From the NCBI GenBank assembly GCA_001632425.1, contig KV425648.1, forward strand, positions 1-64,000: a DNA stretch of 64,000 bases. The letters are read 5' to 3'. The notes beneath the pieces were generated by a model. The model was given only the letters and a program-made list of their open reading frames with translations. It had not been told where the DNA came from and searched no databases. Below, in pieces: positions 22,269 to 34,333 of the stretch (its first letter is position 1; the number at the start of each line of letters is the position of its first letter). The DNA comes from Neolentinus lepideus HHB14362 ss-1 (Eukaryota; Basidiomycota; Agaricomycetes; Gloeophyllales; Gloeophyllaceae). The position numbers and the translations under genes were made by a program.

Positions 22269-24332
22269 TTATGACTCCAACCTCTGCAAATCCGTTTGCG
22301 AGACTGACGCTTGCCATCTCACATCCTCTACAAAGTCTCGCAACCGGTCGATGCCCAGTGCGTGGATATTGGTACCGTTGTGAATTGTAAGTTCTTCAGG
22401 GTTGTTGCCGTTGCCGCGGCACTCAAAGGAGCTTAACAGGTGCTCCAAATATGTAGCCGGGCAATTGGGACACTGCAGCTTGAAATCTATGGAGTCCAAC
22501 ATGACAGACTCCATATCAGGGAATACTGGGCGATAGGTGGTCTCGCCGGGCCGGCATCGAACGAATCCCCAGGGCATTGCGCGTATACCGTTCCCGTACA
22601 CGCTAACAGTTTCGACCTGAGCCATCAGCTCAAATAAGTCGTACCAGTTCGTAACGGCTTGGCTCTGGTAACTTCCATCCTCGACAACCAGATTTTCGAC
22701 ATGTCCTAGAGCCGGTGCAAGATATTCGACCATTTGCGCAACGCTGACACATTGGTCCCATAGAATGAACCGTAAGTTAACGATAGGCTTCTGGATTTCT
22801 GGATCGGAGAGGCACATTGAAAGGATATTGGGTCCTAAGGTTCCGAACTGCGCTAGTCGCCCTCGGCCTGTCGCGGTCAGCCGATTGATCAGTGGCGCAA
22901 CAGACGCCATGACCTGCGGGATATCCTCATCCTCCCAGGGCTTCCAGATGGCAACCTCCGCGCTTTTGATGTTTGGCATGTCAAGGTACTCGAGAACCAT
23001 TGCATCATCAGCGCTGCCAATCTCCAGGTGCAGCTCCTCCAGTTTTGCGAGCTTCACCTGACGTAGCGGACCATCGGCGACAACTACACCCAAATTGCGC
23101 ACTGTAGCGTCGAGACGGCGAAGTTGCGGAGTCTTGGCCAGTGCGTGTAATAGCTCTTCGGGTGTGAGGCTGATGTATCGCCCCGTCAGAGACAAATCAG
23201 TGATGGAGTCGTGCAATAGCGGCGCGAAAGACTGGAAGGTGAACTCTTGAAGATGCAGTCTTGTCAGCTGTTGCGAACGGAAGCGCGACAGAGAGGGTGA
23301 ATCCATCCCAGGGCCACACCACGGTATCTTGATGAACAGCTCCTTCAGCGCAGGCATTCCTACTGCTGCGTCCCATTCCAGTCCTTCTAGCTGGTCGATT
23401 CAAGCCACCATAACTTCCAGGGTTTCGATGCGGCTGGATGCCCGGGAAATCAACTCCAGCTTCTTTTCCATGTTCGGTCCTGTTAGTGGGCCGCAGAGGC
23501 AAAGCGGAGTTGCCTCGCTGCATGTAAGAGCTGCCTCCAGTAGAGTGAGAGATGTAGAGTCCACCGGAATATTTGACCATAGCTTCGGAGTGTTCTGCAC
23601 AAGCGCTCTCCATCCTTTGCAGACTAAACTTATCGTGGCCCATAGCCTAGTCCCCGAAACCCCAGACAGCCAGGCATCCAACAGATACATCCACATTATC
23701 TCTACTAGCAGCTCGCATGGGAGGTCGTCGATCCTTGTGTGTCTCGGCTCCTTGATGTCGGAAGCATAGACTTTGGAGCGGCGAGCCTTGCGTATACTAG
23801 TGGAGACCTCAGAGGTATCGTGGGTTGTGACTGGAATATCGGTGTGGTATAGGGTCTGGACTATGGGAGTGTTGCGATCGTGAAAAGTGCGCTCAACGAC
23901 GCGTCTCTTGTTGGCTTGCTCCTGCGGCTAATCAGATATGGTGCAGTATTGCATGGAGGTAACAGCTTACCAAGTCTCCCTCAACGTCCGGGTGTGGCCG
24001 CTTCTTTCCAGACATCACTGCGCGGTCATCATAGCCCTCATAGTCCTTGATCGCCTGTGCCTTCTGTGGCCCACAATCAGACTTTGGCACAACACGACCT
24101 GAGGACTTGAGAAAGAAGCTTACCTCGTTAGCATGCTTTACGGTGTATTTCTTGAACTCATCATTTGTCTTGCGAGAGCCAATTGTGCGTTCACGTGTTT
24201 CTTTATCTTCCTGTGGCCAGTGTTAGCAATGTGGCACAGATAAGTCGTACAGCAGTTTCTCACCAGACTGCTGAGACCCTTAAGCTTGCGCATAGGCTTT
24301 CCCTTCGGCATAGAATATGTACCTCTTGTCAT
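22269..24332 (-). pseudogene. F-box protein B, left-arm copy with in-frame stop
   Basis: The exon structure mirrors the right-arm gene: start at 24332, three short exons ending in gtgaga/gtaagc donors, then a long exon. The long exon contains the F-box (DDLPCELLVE followed by LVCKGWRALVQ) and Leu-rich repeats. The frame is intact except for one TGA at about 23399-23401, where the right copy reads sense codons; downstream frame continues in register to the stop at 22269. The result is a protein cut about 100 residues after the F-box, or a very young pseudogene. Readthrough, or a small intron removing the stop, cannot be ruled out. Confidence 0.75.
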
Positions 24333-27067
24333 TGATAATGTTTCTCGATAAGAATTCGTGCTCGTAGACGATAGAAAGTGATTTCTTCAGTAGAGTGCCA
24401 CTTCGGTTGAAAGCCTGTTTATTTGTGGATACAGTTTTCCACGCCACGCCGCGCACTGACTTCAGAGGTATTTGTGCTAATTGTCTCGGCAAATCTCCCT
24501 ACTCAATCTATCCGCACCATTTTAATTTATTTTCATCAGCGGAGAGTGTGCAACTTAAATACTATGTTGTCTCTAGCCGGTAAAGAGGTCGGCATAAGAG
24601 CCATCGGGATTTGGAGAGGATGGTCAGCCGAGGACTGCTCCAATGCACCATATGAGTATCAATCATAGTAAATATGATTAGTGCATTAAGCTCATGCATA
24701 GACGAAGTAGTACAAGGTGATGTTATTTCAACCATCACAATCTTGTCGACGCCTTGCAGAACAGGCGCCAAATTGCGGTTCTGTTGTATATAAGAACACT
24801 GGAAGCTCTGGGCACATCAGCAAGATCTTCACCATGCGTTGCAAACGTCAGAACTGCAGATTACACGCCGAAGTAACTTTTACATCGGAGACTGGAGGAA
24901 GCACAAGTCGAGATCCTTGAATAGCGCACGTCCTTCTGAATTCGGATCGATGAGCTCTAAAGGTTTTCCTATTTTGTATATGAAAAGGGTGTCGTAGATA
25001 CAGATGACCAAGACGAGTCCAATAGCGGTGGGCCTATAGTAATATGGCATCTGATTCAAAGTACAGTCATTTGTGTGAGTCCTTCGAAGTCCTTATGAAT
25101 CCCGTTAATCGCCGGTTCGATTCATTGGATAGACATCGCTTACAATTCTAGGAAGGACATTGCAAAGCCTCCTCCCTGTTCGCTGTGCTGGAGGAAGCGA
25201 GTCCGTACTGAGACTAAGTCTTATGCCTTGAATCACGAAAGACGAGAGCTGTCTCGCCTGCACGCATATTGACCGAAGAAAGGCCGCCACAGTACCATTT
25301 GTCTAGATTTACCTTCATTTACCTTTATTTGGTTCCCAGCGCGACGTTGAACACAAGTGCAAAATCCCAGTGCCTCTCATCTACGCTTTCGAAAGCCCGA
25401 GCCTTTGAATCCTCCTAGTCTTGACCTGGACCTGCGGTGTAAGACCATCGAGTCGACATACAAGACAAATACCCTTGTGTAGGTTCTTATTGGTTCCGAG
25501 TGAGTTGATGACCGAGGAGGGAAGCCTTGGCTTACAACTTCTCCTTGATACATGAGACCAATCCGATTTTAGCGGACAAGCTGCTGTCAGGGCCTAAACT
25601 AATCGGACACTGTCTCTTGCGCGTCAGTTGATCACGGAAATATCAATTAGATGTATTCCTCCCTTATCCCTCCTTCGTGTGTCTTCCTGGTTCAGTGAAG
25701 CACAAGGCTCGAGCCTGTTGTTATAAGAAGTCAGCTATTCAGGTACAGTTCTCAAGCATAAATGAAATTGTGCTGCTTAGAAGCCATTTCATGAACTGGT
25801 TCTTTCTGATTATCGCTTGTCACTTTTTGCAGAGCCCAATGGAGTCAACACGGTCATGTCTGCGGAGAATTACCCCAATTCGGTCCGCAGATCTATCGCC
25901 CTGTAGCCGCACTGGGAGATGGTGTTCGTCCTTCTATGCGCAGTTATACCCACCCCTGCCAGATATCCTTGTCTTCTCTATCTCCGCCCCGAGTGACTTC
26001 AGTACAGGACAGGGAATGTAACAACCTCATCTTAAAGACGCGTCGAGACGAGCATAATCTCGTTCATTGGGATGGGTTAAATTCGCACAACGGCCAGACG
26101 TGAGCGCTGGGAATCCTTCGATCTATGTCCTTCTATCCCGTTCCTGTTCACCAGACCCTTGTCCAAGGATCAGGAGTATTGGACTTGCAGTATGTTTTTA
26201 TGATCAACCGCTTTAACGCCTCTATTGACACCATTTGGCATCTCAGCACCAACTTGCGGACTTGGTTGCTCGCCATCTGAATCGAAGAGTGGCGGGACTT
26301 AAGCGCTTCGGGCGGGCTTCCTTTTTCCCCGAGTTGTATAGATTCCACGACATTTGATAACATTTTTTTTTGTCGGGGGGAACGAGGATGACTTAGACTC
26401 GGAGCAAACGTGACAGTTCCCGACAGTTAAGCTCCATCACTGATTGGAGACTACGTAGCGGAAGGGTGCATGTCCAGCAACTTGAAGGTAACACATCCAA
26501 TTATCATACGGTGACAAACGTTCACCGTAGGTCTTTATATTGTTATTCACTTTGTGGAACTGATGGAGTCTTGAGACGTTTAGAATGTCAAGCTATTTAT
26601 ACCCCTTCTATCGCCGAATGTACAAATTGACCAATGACGGAACTCTCTTCCAGAAATATATCGTTGCGTGGCGAGTACGTGTCAGGCTCATGCATAGGCA
26701 CATAACCTTTGTATTTGATATACACTTATGCTGAAGAACCATCAGGTTGGGAGGTGTACGGGATGCCTGCACATACCCCGCCCGCACGGTATGCCCCAGT
26801 ATATCGAACTTCTAGCATTAGATGGCAGGTGCAAGCTAATGGCAAATATCATCAGGTACGAAACACATTACAAGCAACGCCGACATGTCGTGGCGCCTCC
26901 TACTCGCCACATACACGAATAAGCAGTGAGTGAATTATCAAATGTTGAGAACCATGCTGTAATCCGGACATTCCATTGATGTCTACCCGGCGTCCTGATG
27001 CCCAGTTCGGACTTCGCGTAGATTAAAATGTCTCTTGAGCGGAATCCTCCACTCCATTCGACTCGCA
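24333..27067. other. F-box B upstream region, then gene-free spacer DNA
   Basis: 24333-24600 is the promoter side of F-box B and is shared with 35130-35394. From 24600 to 27067 there is single-copy sequence with only short frames, none recognised. 26360-26378 has a T-run beside a G-run. Some of this may be decayed genes or transposons, but I cannot support any. Confidence 0.5.
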
Positions 27068-29043
27068 ATGACGCAGAAATCCCCATGGGCATGGCAGTCA
27101 CCGCCGCTACCCTCGACGTTCTCCGTCGTCAGTCAGTCGCTCGACACACCTCATGAAAGGATATGGTATCGCAAGCTGTGGGGGCTCGAAGCGAGCATGG
27201 CCGTCTGCACTTACACTCTCCCTGGTATGGCTGACATCATCATCTCTTGCCATCTTCGACCTCCCTCTGGCTCTTTGGTGCCGATCGAAGAAGCGCTCGT
27301 CAAGTCCGCCGTACGTGCTCTCCGCTTCGAACAGCCAATCATCGCTACCAAATTAGCATTCACGGACGTTGAGCCTGGAGACTTTCCCCGACCCGAGGAA
27401 GGGAGATTCGTGTATGAGGTCCCTGCGTCTGAAGAGGACGTCGACAGATGGCTAAACGAAGTAGTTACCATCCACACCGATGTCTCCCGCAGCTATACCG
27501 ACATAGACAGCGCTGTCACGGCTGTGACCCGAGATCTCAGTAGTGTCGGGAGCGCCCCACCCACGACGCTGTTCGAGCTGCACTTCGTCCCCAGCGTTGG
27601 TGAGGACCGAACATGTGTCGTCATCCTCCGTATGGGCCACGCACTTTTTGACGGTATCGGTTGCTGGCTATTCCTTGACGCGTTCAATGCAAAGCTGGCT
27701 TGGATGTTGGGCGATCCTCTGAGAGCGCAGCAGAAGCTTCTTTGGGGCGAAGAGGTCTCAAGGCTTACTGGCGCAGTACCGGACCGCCTCAAGGTGCCAT
27801 GGGCACCAGACAAGATTGAGGACGACCAAGTAATGGTGGAGAAGCTTCGTGAGGCAGCTACACTTCCTAAGGTGGCGACTCCTATCTCAACCTTTGACTC
27901 GATTTCACTGATTATACTAGACTGTTCCAGGCCTGAACATTCCTCACCCAATTGGCCCCGCATCCAAGACTGGAATCTTTCTACGCGTTCTTCCTCCTCG
28001 GACTGTGAAACAGTTGACCGCGTACGCGCGTGCACACAATTGTACTCTTTTCAGCATGTTCATCGCGGCTACAGTCCTCGCCCTTCTCCGTCTGCACCCT
28101 CCCACAGACACTACCAAAGACATCGACATCGCGATGTATCCCAATGCCGTCAACCTTCGAGGAACCAACCTGAGAGATGGAGAGAATCAGCGAGCTGTAG
28201 CAATGACTGTAGGGTTCCATGCGTATGTGGCTAGAGAGCTTGGGAGATTCGTCCGTACGCAAGAGGGACAAAAGGACGATGATGCCCTCTGGACTTTGGC
28301 GAGGGAGATCAGGAGTCAAGTGGACGATCAGCTGAAGTACATGGATCGGGCCGCGTTCTGGGGGCATGAGATGTTGGAAATTCTGGGGCACTTTGCTGCT
28401 GGTGCGAAGAAAAGAGAGTGAGTTGATTATCTTTCCGTGCAAAGCGCCCGGGAAGAGTACTGATTTTCGAGCGTGGAACAGTAAACCGCCACGGGAGCGG
28501 GCTGAAAACCTTCCTACACTTCCGAGCATCTCATCCCTCGGGGTAATGGACAGATACCTTGCTCCTTTCCATGTGATACGACCACCTGGCACTACTGTAT
28601 CCGAAACCGATGGCGACGCCTTGAAGCTGACGGTGTCGCAGGTCCGGTTGAGCATGCGCATGCCATATAATCCCTCGGTACTTGTACACCCGTACACGTG
28701 GCAGGGGACCTGTTACGTCTCTGCGAGTTTCGCAGAGGGCTATTTGGGGAGCCTGTCCGAACAAGAGGCGTGGCTAGCGAAGATGTCAGATTCAGAGGAT
28801 GAGGGCGAGAAGGCGAGACTGAAAGACGAAGAGCGTGCGCCCGTCGTGACGTTTATGAACGAGTTCATGAAGCTATTAGAGGATGCTGCAGCGACTATGG
28901 AGACGCCTGCGGTTGAGGCACGTCCTGCGGTTGAGGAACGTCTTGCTCCCAAGACACCGACAGTGGCCAGTCATCGAGATGTCTCACAACTACTTGTGCG
29001 ACTTCGGAAGGCCTGGAGACGTCTCAAACCGCAAAGCATTTGA
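27068..29043 (+). CDS. HxxxDG acyltransferase (CAT/condensation-like fold)
   Basis: The model is join(27068..27871, 27921..28417, 28482..29043), 1863 nt, 620 residues, introns of 49 and 64 nt in phase. The diagnostic motif is GHALFDGIG, with the catalytic His at about residue 191. This is the HxxxDG signature of CoA-dependent acyltransferases and peptide-synthetase condensation domains. The preceding FELHFVP and ILRMGH strands and the C-terminal NPSVLVHPYTWQG and YVSASFAEGYLG fit that fold. Such fungal enzymes acetylate or acylate secondary metabolites or alcohols; the substrate here is unknown and there is no biosynthetic cluster nearby. The start is uncertain: another ATG at 27028 is in a different frame and could belong to a leader exon. 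A Glu/Lys-rich C-terminal extension is unusual. Confidence 0.75.
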
Positions 29044-29314
29044 CCGGTGGTACATCCGTGATATGACGGCTTGCACTGATGTGCTATGCACTCCTTTTAG
29101 GGTTTCTTTGGATTTTCGTGAAGTTATTTACATGTCTTGCTAGGATGTATTATAGTAGAGTGACGAGGGACAGATGTATAAGGACTCTTCGTGGGTAGAC
29201 TACTAGAACTGTTATCATGGATAAACACAATGGGTATGATCTGCGCATGTTTATTCATGGTGACCTCGCCTTCACCACTAGCCGTCCCTCTGTAACTACA
29301 CCATCGTCGGAAGG
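29044..29314. other. No gene seen
   Basis: 3' flank between convergent coding regions; no feature is recognised. Confidence 0.5.
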
Positions 29315-30239
29315 CTATCGCCCTGGACAGAGCCCCCCAATCCCATTCTCTACTGTATCAACGAGCTTAGTACGCCGCCCGACGAGCCGGAAGAGATCGT
29401 CGTAGATAGCACAGATATCCATCAGTTCCTGGCTCTCTAGCTCGTGGAGAATATTAGCCTCAGCATCCCCGTCGATGAACTGGTTGACGTCAGTTAGAAT
29501 GATCTCGCAGGGGACGCCTTGGCACATGATCTTCGGCTGATTCGTCACAGTCTCGAGGACGCCTCCAACCGTAGTGGTATTCGGCTGCTCTGCATCTGCG
29601 TCGTCTCCATAGAGCTTGAACTCGTGGCTCTTGGCGATGCCCTTCGCCTTCTCGTTGCTATCCACACACCGAGAACTGCGCGGACATGCCCTTCATGACG
29701 GATGCAGAGAACGAGCCGGGAATGCGTTTGTCGCTATCGCTGCTCGAATCCTTGTCGAAGAAAATTGGCGATGAGCGTGCCGCCCGTAAACAATGCCAGC
29801 GACGACGTGGGTGGCGCCTATTGCTTTAACGCGCTGGAATGTCTTGATGGGAACGCAGCGGCCGAAATTGAGACGGCGTAGCTTGTTTTGCATAAATCAG
29901 ACGATGGACACTTCGCAAGACTTGACGTTGGAATGGCTGGTGTCAACGTATGAACCAGAGCCGGAGAGATCGATCATGCCGCCCAAGATGGACACTGAAA
30001 TCTCCGTCGAGATGTTCAGCGCTTTAGAGCGATCGGACTCGCTCTGGATGCCTTTGTAGGCGATGGAGGTCGACTTGGTGGAGACGTCTTGTATTTGAGT
30101 GAGATCTTCCTCCTTGAAGCTTGAAGAACTGGGTGTTCAGGAGACGGTCAGCTGTGCAACCTGTGCCGCTGTAGAGCTGTCCCAAGAATGCGGCACGCGC
30201 TAACGCCGGGACAGACAATTTGCTGCTCTTTACGCCCAT
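29315..30239 (-). pseudogene. SNTX-like (stonustoxin-family-like) protein relic
   Basis: The N-terminal texture resembles the fungal branch of the SNTX/MACPF-like family: an opening ALARAAFLGQLYSGTG, then a Lys/Ser-rich strand region and a Gly-rich ILGGMIDLSGSGSYV segment. The family name comes from fish venom proteins. Fungal members are mostly of unknown function and no toxin role should be assumed. The gene is broken: a 7-bp tandem duplication (CTTCAAGCTTCAAG at about 30116-30129) shifts the frame, a stop follows near 29900, and the later parts (29693-29893, 29315-29665) lie in different frames. The adjacent divergent relic is a P-loop GTPase, a pairing I recall from other mushrooms. Confidence 0.55.
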
Positions 30240-31030
30240 AATACTTACAGCGCTTCCTGTGTAGACATCAGCATCCGTCCAGTATCAGTCGATCCAGTAT
30301 TGATTGACTTGCCTTTGATCTACGTGTAAAGAAAGGGAGATGATGAGGGGTTTGCGAGTCGGCTGGATCGCATGCATCCCAGATATAGCTCCAAAAGGGG
30401 CGCTGAATAGTGTCTGAGCTGGGAGGAAAAGGTACTTTCACCTTGAAAAGGCGAAGGAGTTGGCGGCAAGGCCCAGGGGGGAGCGAATCTGCCTCCGGGA
30501 TCGTCTTTCACCGCCACACATGTCGAGATGATCTTCCGTTCGCTAGTCCTAGTCACTTGTAATAATCCTGTCCAACGTTTATCATTAAGTTCCTGGTGAT
30601 TCGATCAGGAACGCTGTCCCGTCCGCACGACGCTCCGCAACTGGCACTTTCTTTTATTGTAGAGTCTACTCAGTGCTTAGCTCAGGTCCATTTTGAAGAG
30701 ATGCAACATGAATGCTCTGTCGGAAAGCGACTAGACCCGATACCATCATCATGATTTGATATCACCTTGCCGTCGCTTGTACTGCAGCTCGAGGCCCTCA
30801 CGACGTGTATCGGTGCAACAATACAAGGAGGAAATTCCCCCGGGTTACTAGTTGCGCAGGCACGGGCACTGCGGGTGCTCATATTGCATTTGCGCAAAAT
30901 CTTGACCTTGACAGGTGGATGTGGGCCCACCGCCATAATTGAACAGCGACTTCAAGGACGGTTTCGATGGACCCCTTGCGCATCTTGATCCGTTCATATC
31001 ATCTACCAGCACCGCTCCCTCATGCAAGAT
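30240..31030. other. Region between two divergent relics, no gene
   Basis: Contains only short frames. It would have been the shared 5' region of the SNTX-like and GTPase relics. Confidence 0.5.
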
Positions 31031-31056
31031 GACCCTGGAGCCGTGAAAGAAACGGC

Positions 31057-31701
31057 ACCTTACGATCATCCTGATCGGAGAGACGGGCGTCGGCAAGACT
31101 GCATCATGACCCTCTTGTCCAACGTATGCGCTGGCGCAGAGCTGGATGACTTCGACGCGGCCCACAACCCCGACAACGAGGCTGGCTGAGACCAGACCGA
31201 CAGCCAGACGAACAAGCCGATGATGAGATGCGCGAACGACTCCTACATCCGCATCCTCGACACTCCTGGTCTTGCGGACACACGTGGGCTTGACAAGGAT
31301 AACGAGCACAGAGCTGCCATCGCCGAGTTCATCCAAAAGAACACGGGGGCTCCTTGTGATAGCGAACGGTACCCAGACTCGGCTGGGCATTACCACCGGG
31401 TACGCACTCAACGTGATCTCCGGAATATTCGGAAAATGAAGACAAACTGGGCAAGCTCTGCATCGATTATAATAGCCTCGCGCTCTCCGGTAGCTTCGTC
31501 GGTTACATCGTGAGCGCGATCCGACTCCTCGAGCTTCGGTTGCAGGCAATGAAAGATGGGGGTGTGTCACTGGAGGCTGAGGATCGGATGGCGAATAAGA
31601 TTGCGATCCTGGTGCAAAAGCTGAAGGTCGTCGAGGAGGATGAGAAGAAGAGAAGCGGGTTCCAGAAATTGAAGGACAAGGTTTGGTCTTCGACTAAGTA
31701 A
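31057..31701 (+). pseudogene. P-loop GTPase relic (AIG1/septin-like G domain)
   Basis: The Walker A motif GETGVGKT is at about 31077-31100 and the G3 motif DTPGLADTRG at about 31258-31287. A later strand, LVIANGTQTRLGI, matches the family pattern. The pieces fall in different frames: one base is out of register just after Walker A, a TGA follows near 31187, and another shift lies near 31350. The C-terminal coiled frame 31510-31701 ends naturally. It is a relic of a mushroom G-domain protein of unknown role, divergent from the SNTX-like relic. Confidence 0.7.
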
Positions 31702-32032
31702 ATGCATCACTTACGTCCCAAACTTGCGTGTAACACTTCCATCGTGCTGTGCAGTCATTGGGCTACTGGAAAGTGACCATCATTCATCTTCACTCAAGCT
31801 TCGAGTTTCACGGTTAAACAGATTTCACAAGATAGACCCTGCAGCGCATGAGCCCGTGTCAGGTCTTCTAACTCTAGCGGAGACGAGTCTGCAACTGAAT
31901 AATAATTATCGGATCATATATAAACGTTGTACACATTACCCTCGCAGTACGTCCCTGCTCAGTCTCGGAAGCCAAAACATAATAGTGAAATATGCACACC
32001 ACGTATAACCCACTCCTCGCTCATCGGCCTCG
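31702..32032. other. No gene seen
   Basis: Convergent 3' ends of the GTPase relic and shugoshin; no further feature. Confidence 0.5.
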
Positions 32033-34006
32033 CTACACAGCCATACTATGTCTCCTGCCATCATCACTCTCCACTCTTCTTACACTCTGGACACTTCTCC
32101 TGCGCCCGGCAGTATTGACCCATTGCATGTGCATACCCGTGACAAACTCTGCATCCGCCTGCGCGCCGTCGTCTTCCTCGTCCTCATCATATGCCACAAG
32201 CTTCTTTTTCCGCTTCACTGACGTCCCTGAGCTGCTCGACGATGACGATGGCCGCGGGGCCGTTTCGTCAGGTTCAGCCGACTTTCGCTCGGACGACAAA
32301 CTCGCCCGCTTCGTTGTCGTGCTCCCAGCCGGTGGGTCCGGTTTCCGCATTTTCCTATAGTCGGAGAGAGTTGATCCGCGAAACGCAACGATCGGGTCGG
32401 AGGGAGGTAATAGATGTGAGATGTGCCAAACGGATCACGTCAGTACATGCAACGTTGCAAGCATGAGAGTACGAAACGCACGTGTTCAACTTAGGCTCGG
32501 CGTAATTGACGCTCTTCCGCACCCGCCGTTCTCTCCCGTTAGCTTCTGCAGCAGGTGGCTCGGTGGCAGGATCGGTCAGTGGCGGGCTGTGCGATGGTCG
32601 CGGGGAGGGCAGATGAGAGGTGCCAATGAGAGGTGTATACGTGGGCGCTGGCGTAGTCGCGGGTGTAGATAGGACGTTACGTGTAGCAAACGATGAAGTC
32701 GTGACAGTCGATGTAGCGGAACTGGGTATCTCAGGATCGGGTCGCTCACGATCTGTAGAGGTAATCGGTACATACGCGGATCGACAGATAATGATAAACG
32801 TTGGGGGAACTCACCCGATGAATTGGTATCAAGGGGAGGGAGGGCAGCACGACCCCGAGGCGAGTTCGTGACGTCCTTGAGCTTCGGATTGTCTCCCTGC
32901 GCAGCCGTTGCAGCCTCCTCTTCCTCTCTCGCGACCCTCTTCCTCTCCCGCTCGCGCCCTCTGTCTACGGCACCATCCGATCTTTCTTTCTCCTTCGCCT
33001 TCTTCCGTTCCTTCTTCTCTTTCTCCCGCCGCGCCTCACTCTCCAGCATCTCTGCCACCTCATCCAGCTCTGGCTCCTCGTTGACTTCCAGCTCACCACT
33101 CAGTGCCGCACGTTCTTCCTCCTCCTCTGCCAGCCCGGCTGCCCTGCGAATCGGCGACCCGAACGCAGGGCTGGGCGGCCGCGGTGGTGACAGCATCACG
33201 TTTTCCGCCGGCGTCGAACTTAGCAGCCCACTCTGCCGACGCGCGATCCGTTTCTTCTTCGTCTTCGCCACCTCCTCAGCCATGTCAACCGCTGGCACGG
33301 GTAGCCGCGAGCCCGACGCACGGCGGGCCTTCTTCCGTTTCGTAGGTGTCGAGCTCGACTCCTCCGTATCCTCTTCGTCCTCCTCTTCGACTTCATTGAT
33401 CCCAGGAATATCGGGTATACGGGAAAGTCGGGGCATCTGAAACGCGGGTGCGGCGGGTGCTGGACGGGCTGTGCGAGGGGCTGGGGGGGTTTTATCGGGC
33501 GACGGCCGGCCTGAGGGAATTTTGTGGGCATCCCGAATACAAGTGAAATGTTTAACGAGGTTGAGGATCTGCAAGGCGGTCAATGCCACAACAGGGAGTG
33601 AAATAGGAGACCTCGTACCGCGTCGTCCGCATCCGCCATGATCTTCCGGGCCTTTTCCTTCTCTCTCTTCAATTGAGCCTCCAGCGCGATGCTGGACGCT
33701 CGCAGACTAAGATTCTCGACATAGAGCTGTGAGATCTGTGCTTGAAGTTCTTCGACTTTGCAGCTCAGCGTAGTGTTGAGTCTGTCAGAAGTTTCAATCA
33801 AGACTTTTTCTTGTATGTATATTTACTACTCACTTCGTAATGTGTTTGTTTGCGAGGAGAAACTTCTTCTTAACTGAATAGAACACGAGCGTCAGAGCGC
33901 GATACGCACGGTCATAACCGACTTATCGCAACGCACAGTTTTCGAATTCGAGTAGGGCGTCGTTCTGTCTTGATGCAGTCGAGGTCCGTGATTCACGCCT
34001 ACTCAT
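32033..34006 (-). CDS. SGO1: Shugoshin, centromeric cohesin protector
   Basis: The model is complement(32033..32354, 32482..32752, 32815..33568, 33619..33781, 33834..33873, 33937..34006), 1620 nt, 539 residues. All six exons are in phase with GT-AG introns, including a 40-nt second exon. Residues about 24-90 form the N-terminal coiled coil (LNTTLSCKVEELQAQISQLY), which in the family binds PP2A-B56. A long charged, low-complexity middle follows. The C-terminal shugoshin motif VNYAEPKLNTKMRKP (about 423-437) is split by the last intron; in the family it binds phosphorylated histone H2A at centromeres. Shugoshin protects cohesin from separase in meiosis I and helps sense tension in mitosis. It is single-copy in the spacer and shows no damage. 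Confidence 0.93.
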
Positions 34007-34333
34007 CGTGGTCGCCAGCGAGTAGGCAGCGTCGAGACAGCGTGGATGTTGTGCTTAATGCTGTAGGCGGTGCTGGGCACGTTGCCGGCGGCGTTGAGGT
34101 CGCGTGCACCTATCGCGTCTATCACGTGACGAGCGCGTCCGCTTCTCTAGTGGCTGGGGTTTGATGGTGCCTAGAGTACTTTATAATTCCATGGAGTAAT
34201 AAGTTGTATGATACAGTAACAATATGAGATCAGTTTGTAAAAGGAATGAAGCTTGCTCCATTGTTCTACAGCCAGCTGTAAATGTTTAAACGTGGACAAC
34301 TAACGAATGATCAGGAAAGCGGCATAAAACGTG
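34007..34333. other. Shugoshin upstream region
   Basis: Holds the presumed promoter of shugoshin and the downstream flank of the tRNA gene; no other feature. Confidence 0.5.

Larger units (their letters stand above)
16525..24600 (+). repeat. Left arm of large inverted duplication
   Basis: This segment matches 35100-43510 in reverse orientation along most of its length, both in genes (F-box A, AA9 relic, ORF X, F-box B) and in introns and flanks. The outer match starts around GAGCGTAT near 16530 and includes GATGCGCCGGTGGTAT at 16560; its counterpart is at about 43475-43505. The inner match fades upstream of F-box B, near TAGTATTTAAGTTGCA (complement of ~24555). The left arm alone carries the 750-bp element 20174-20923. 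Boundaries are by eye, to within about 100 bp. Confidence 0.9.

Noticed and set aside
32823..33440. Ser-rich forward frame of 205 codons
   Set aside because: It is the antisense shadow of the charged middle exon of shugoshin.
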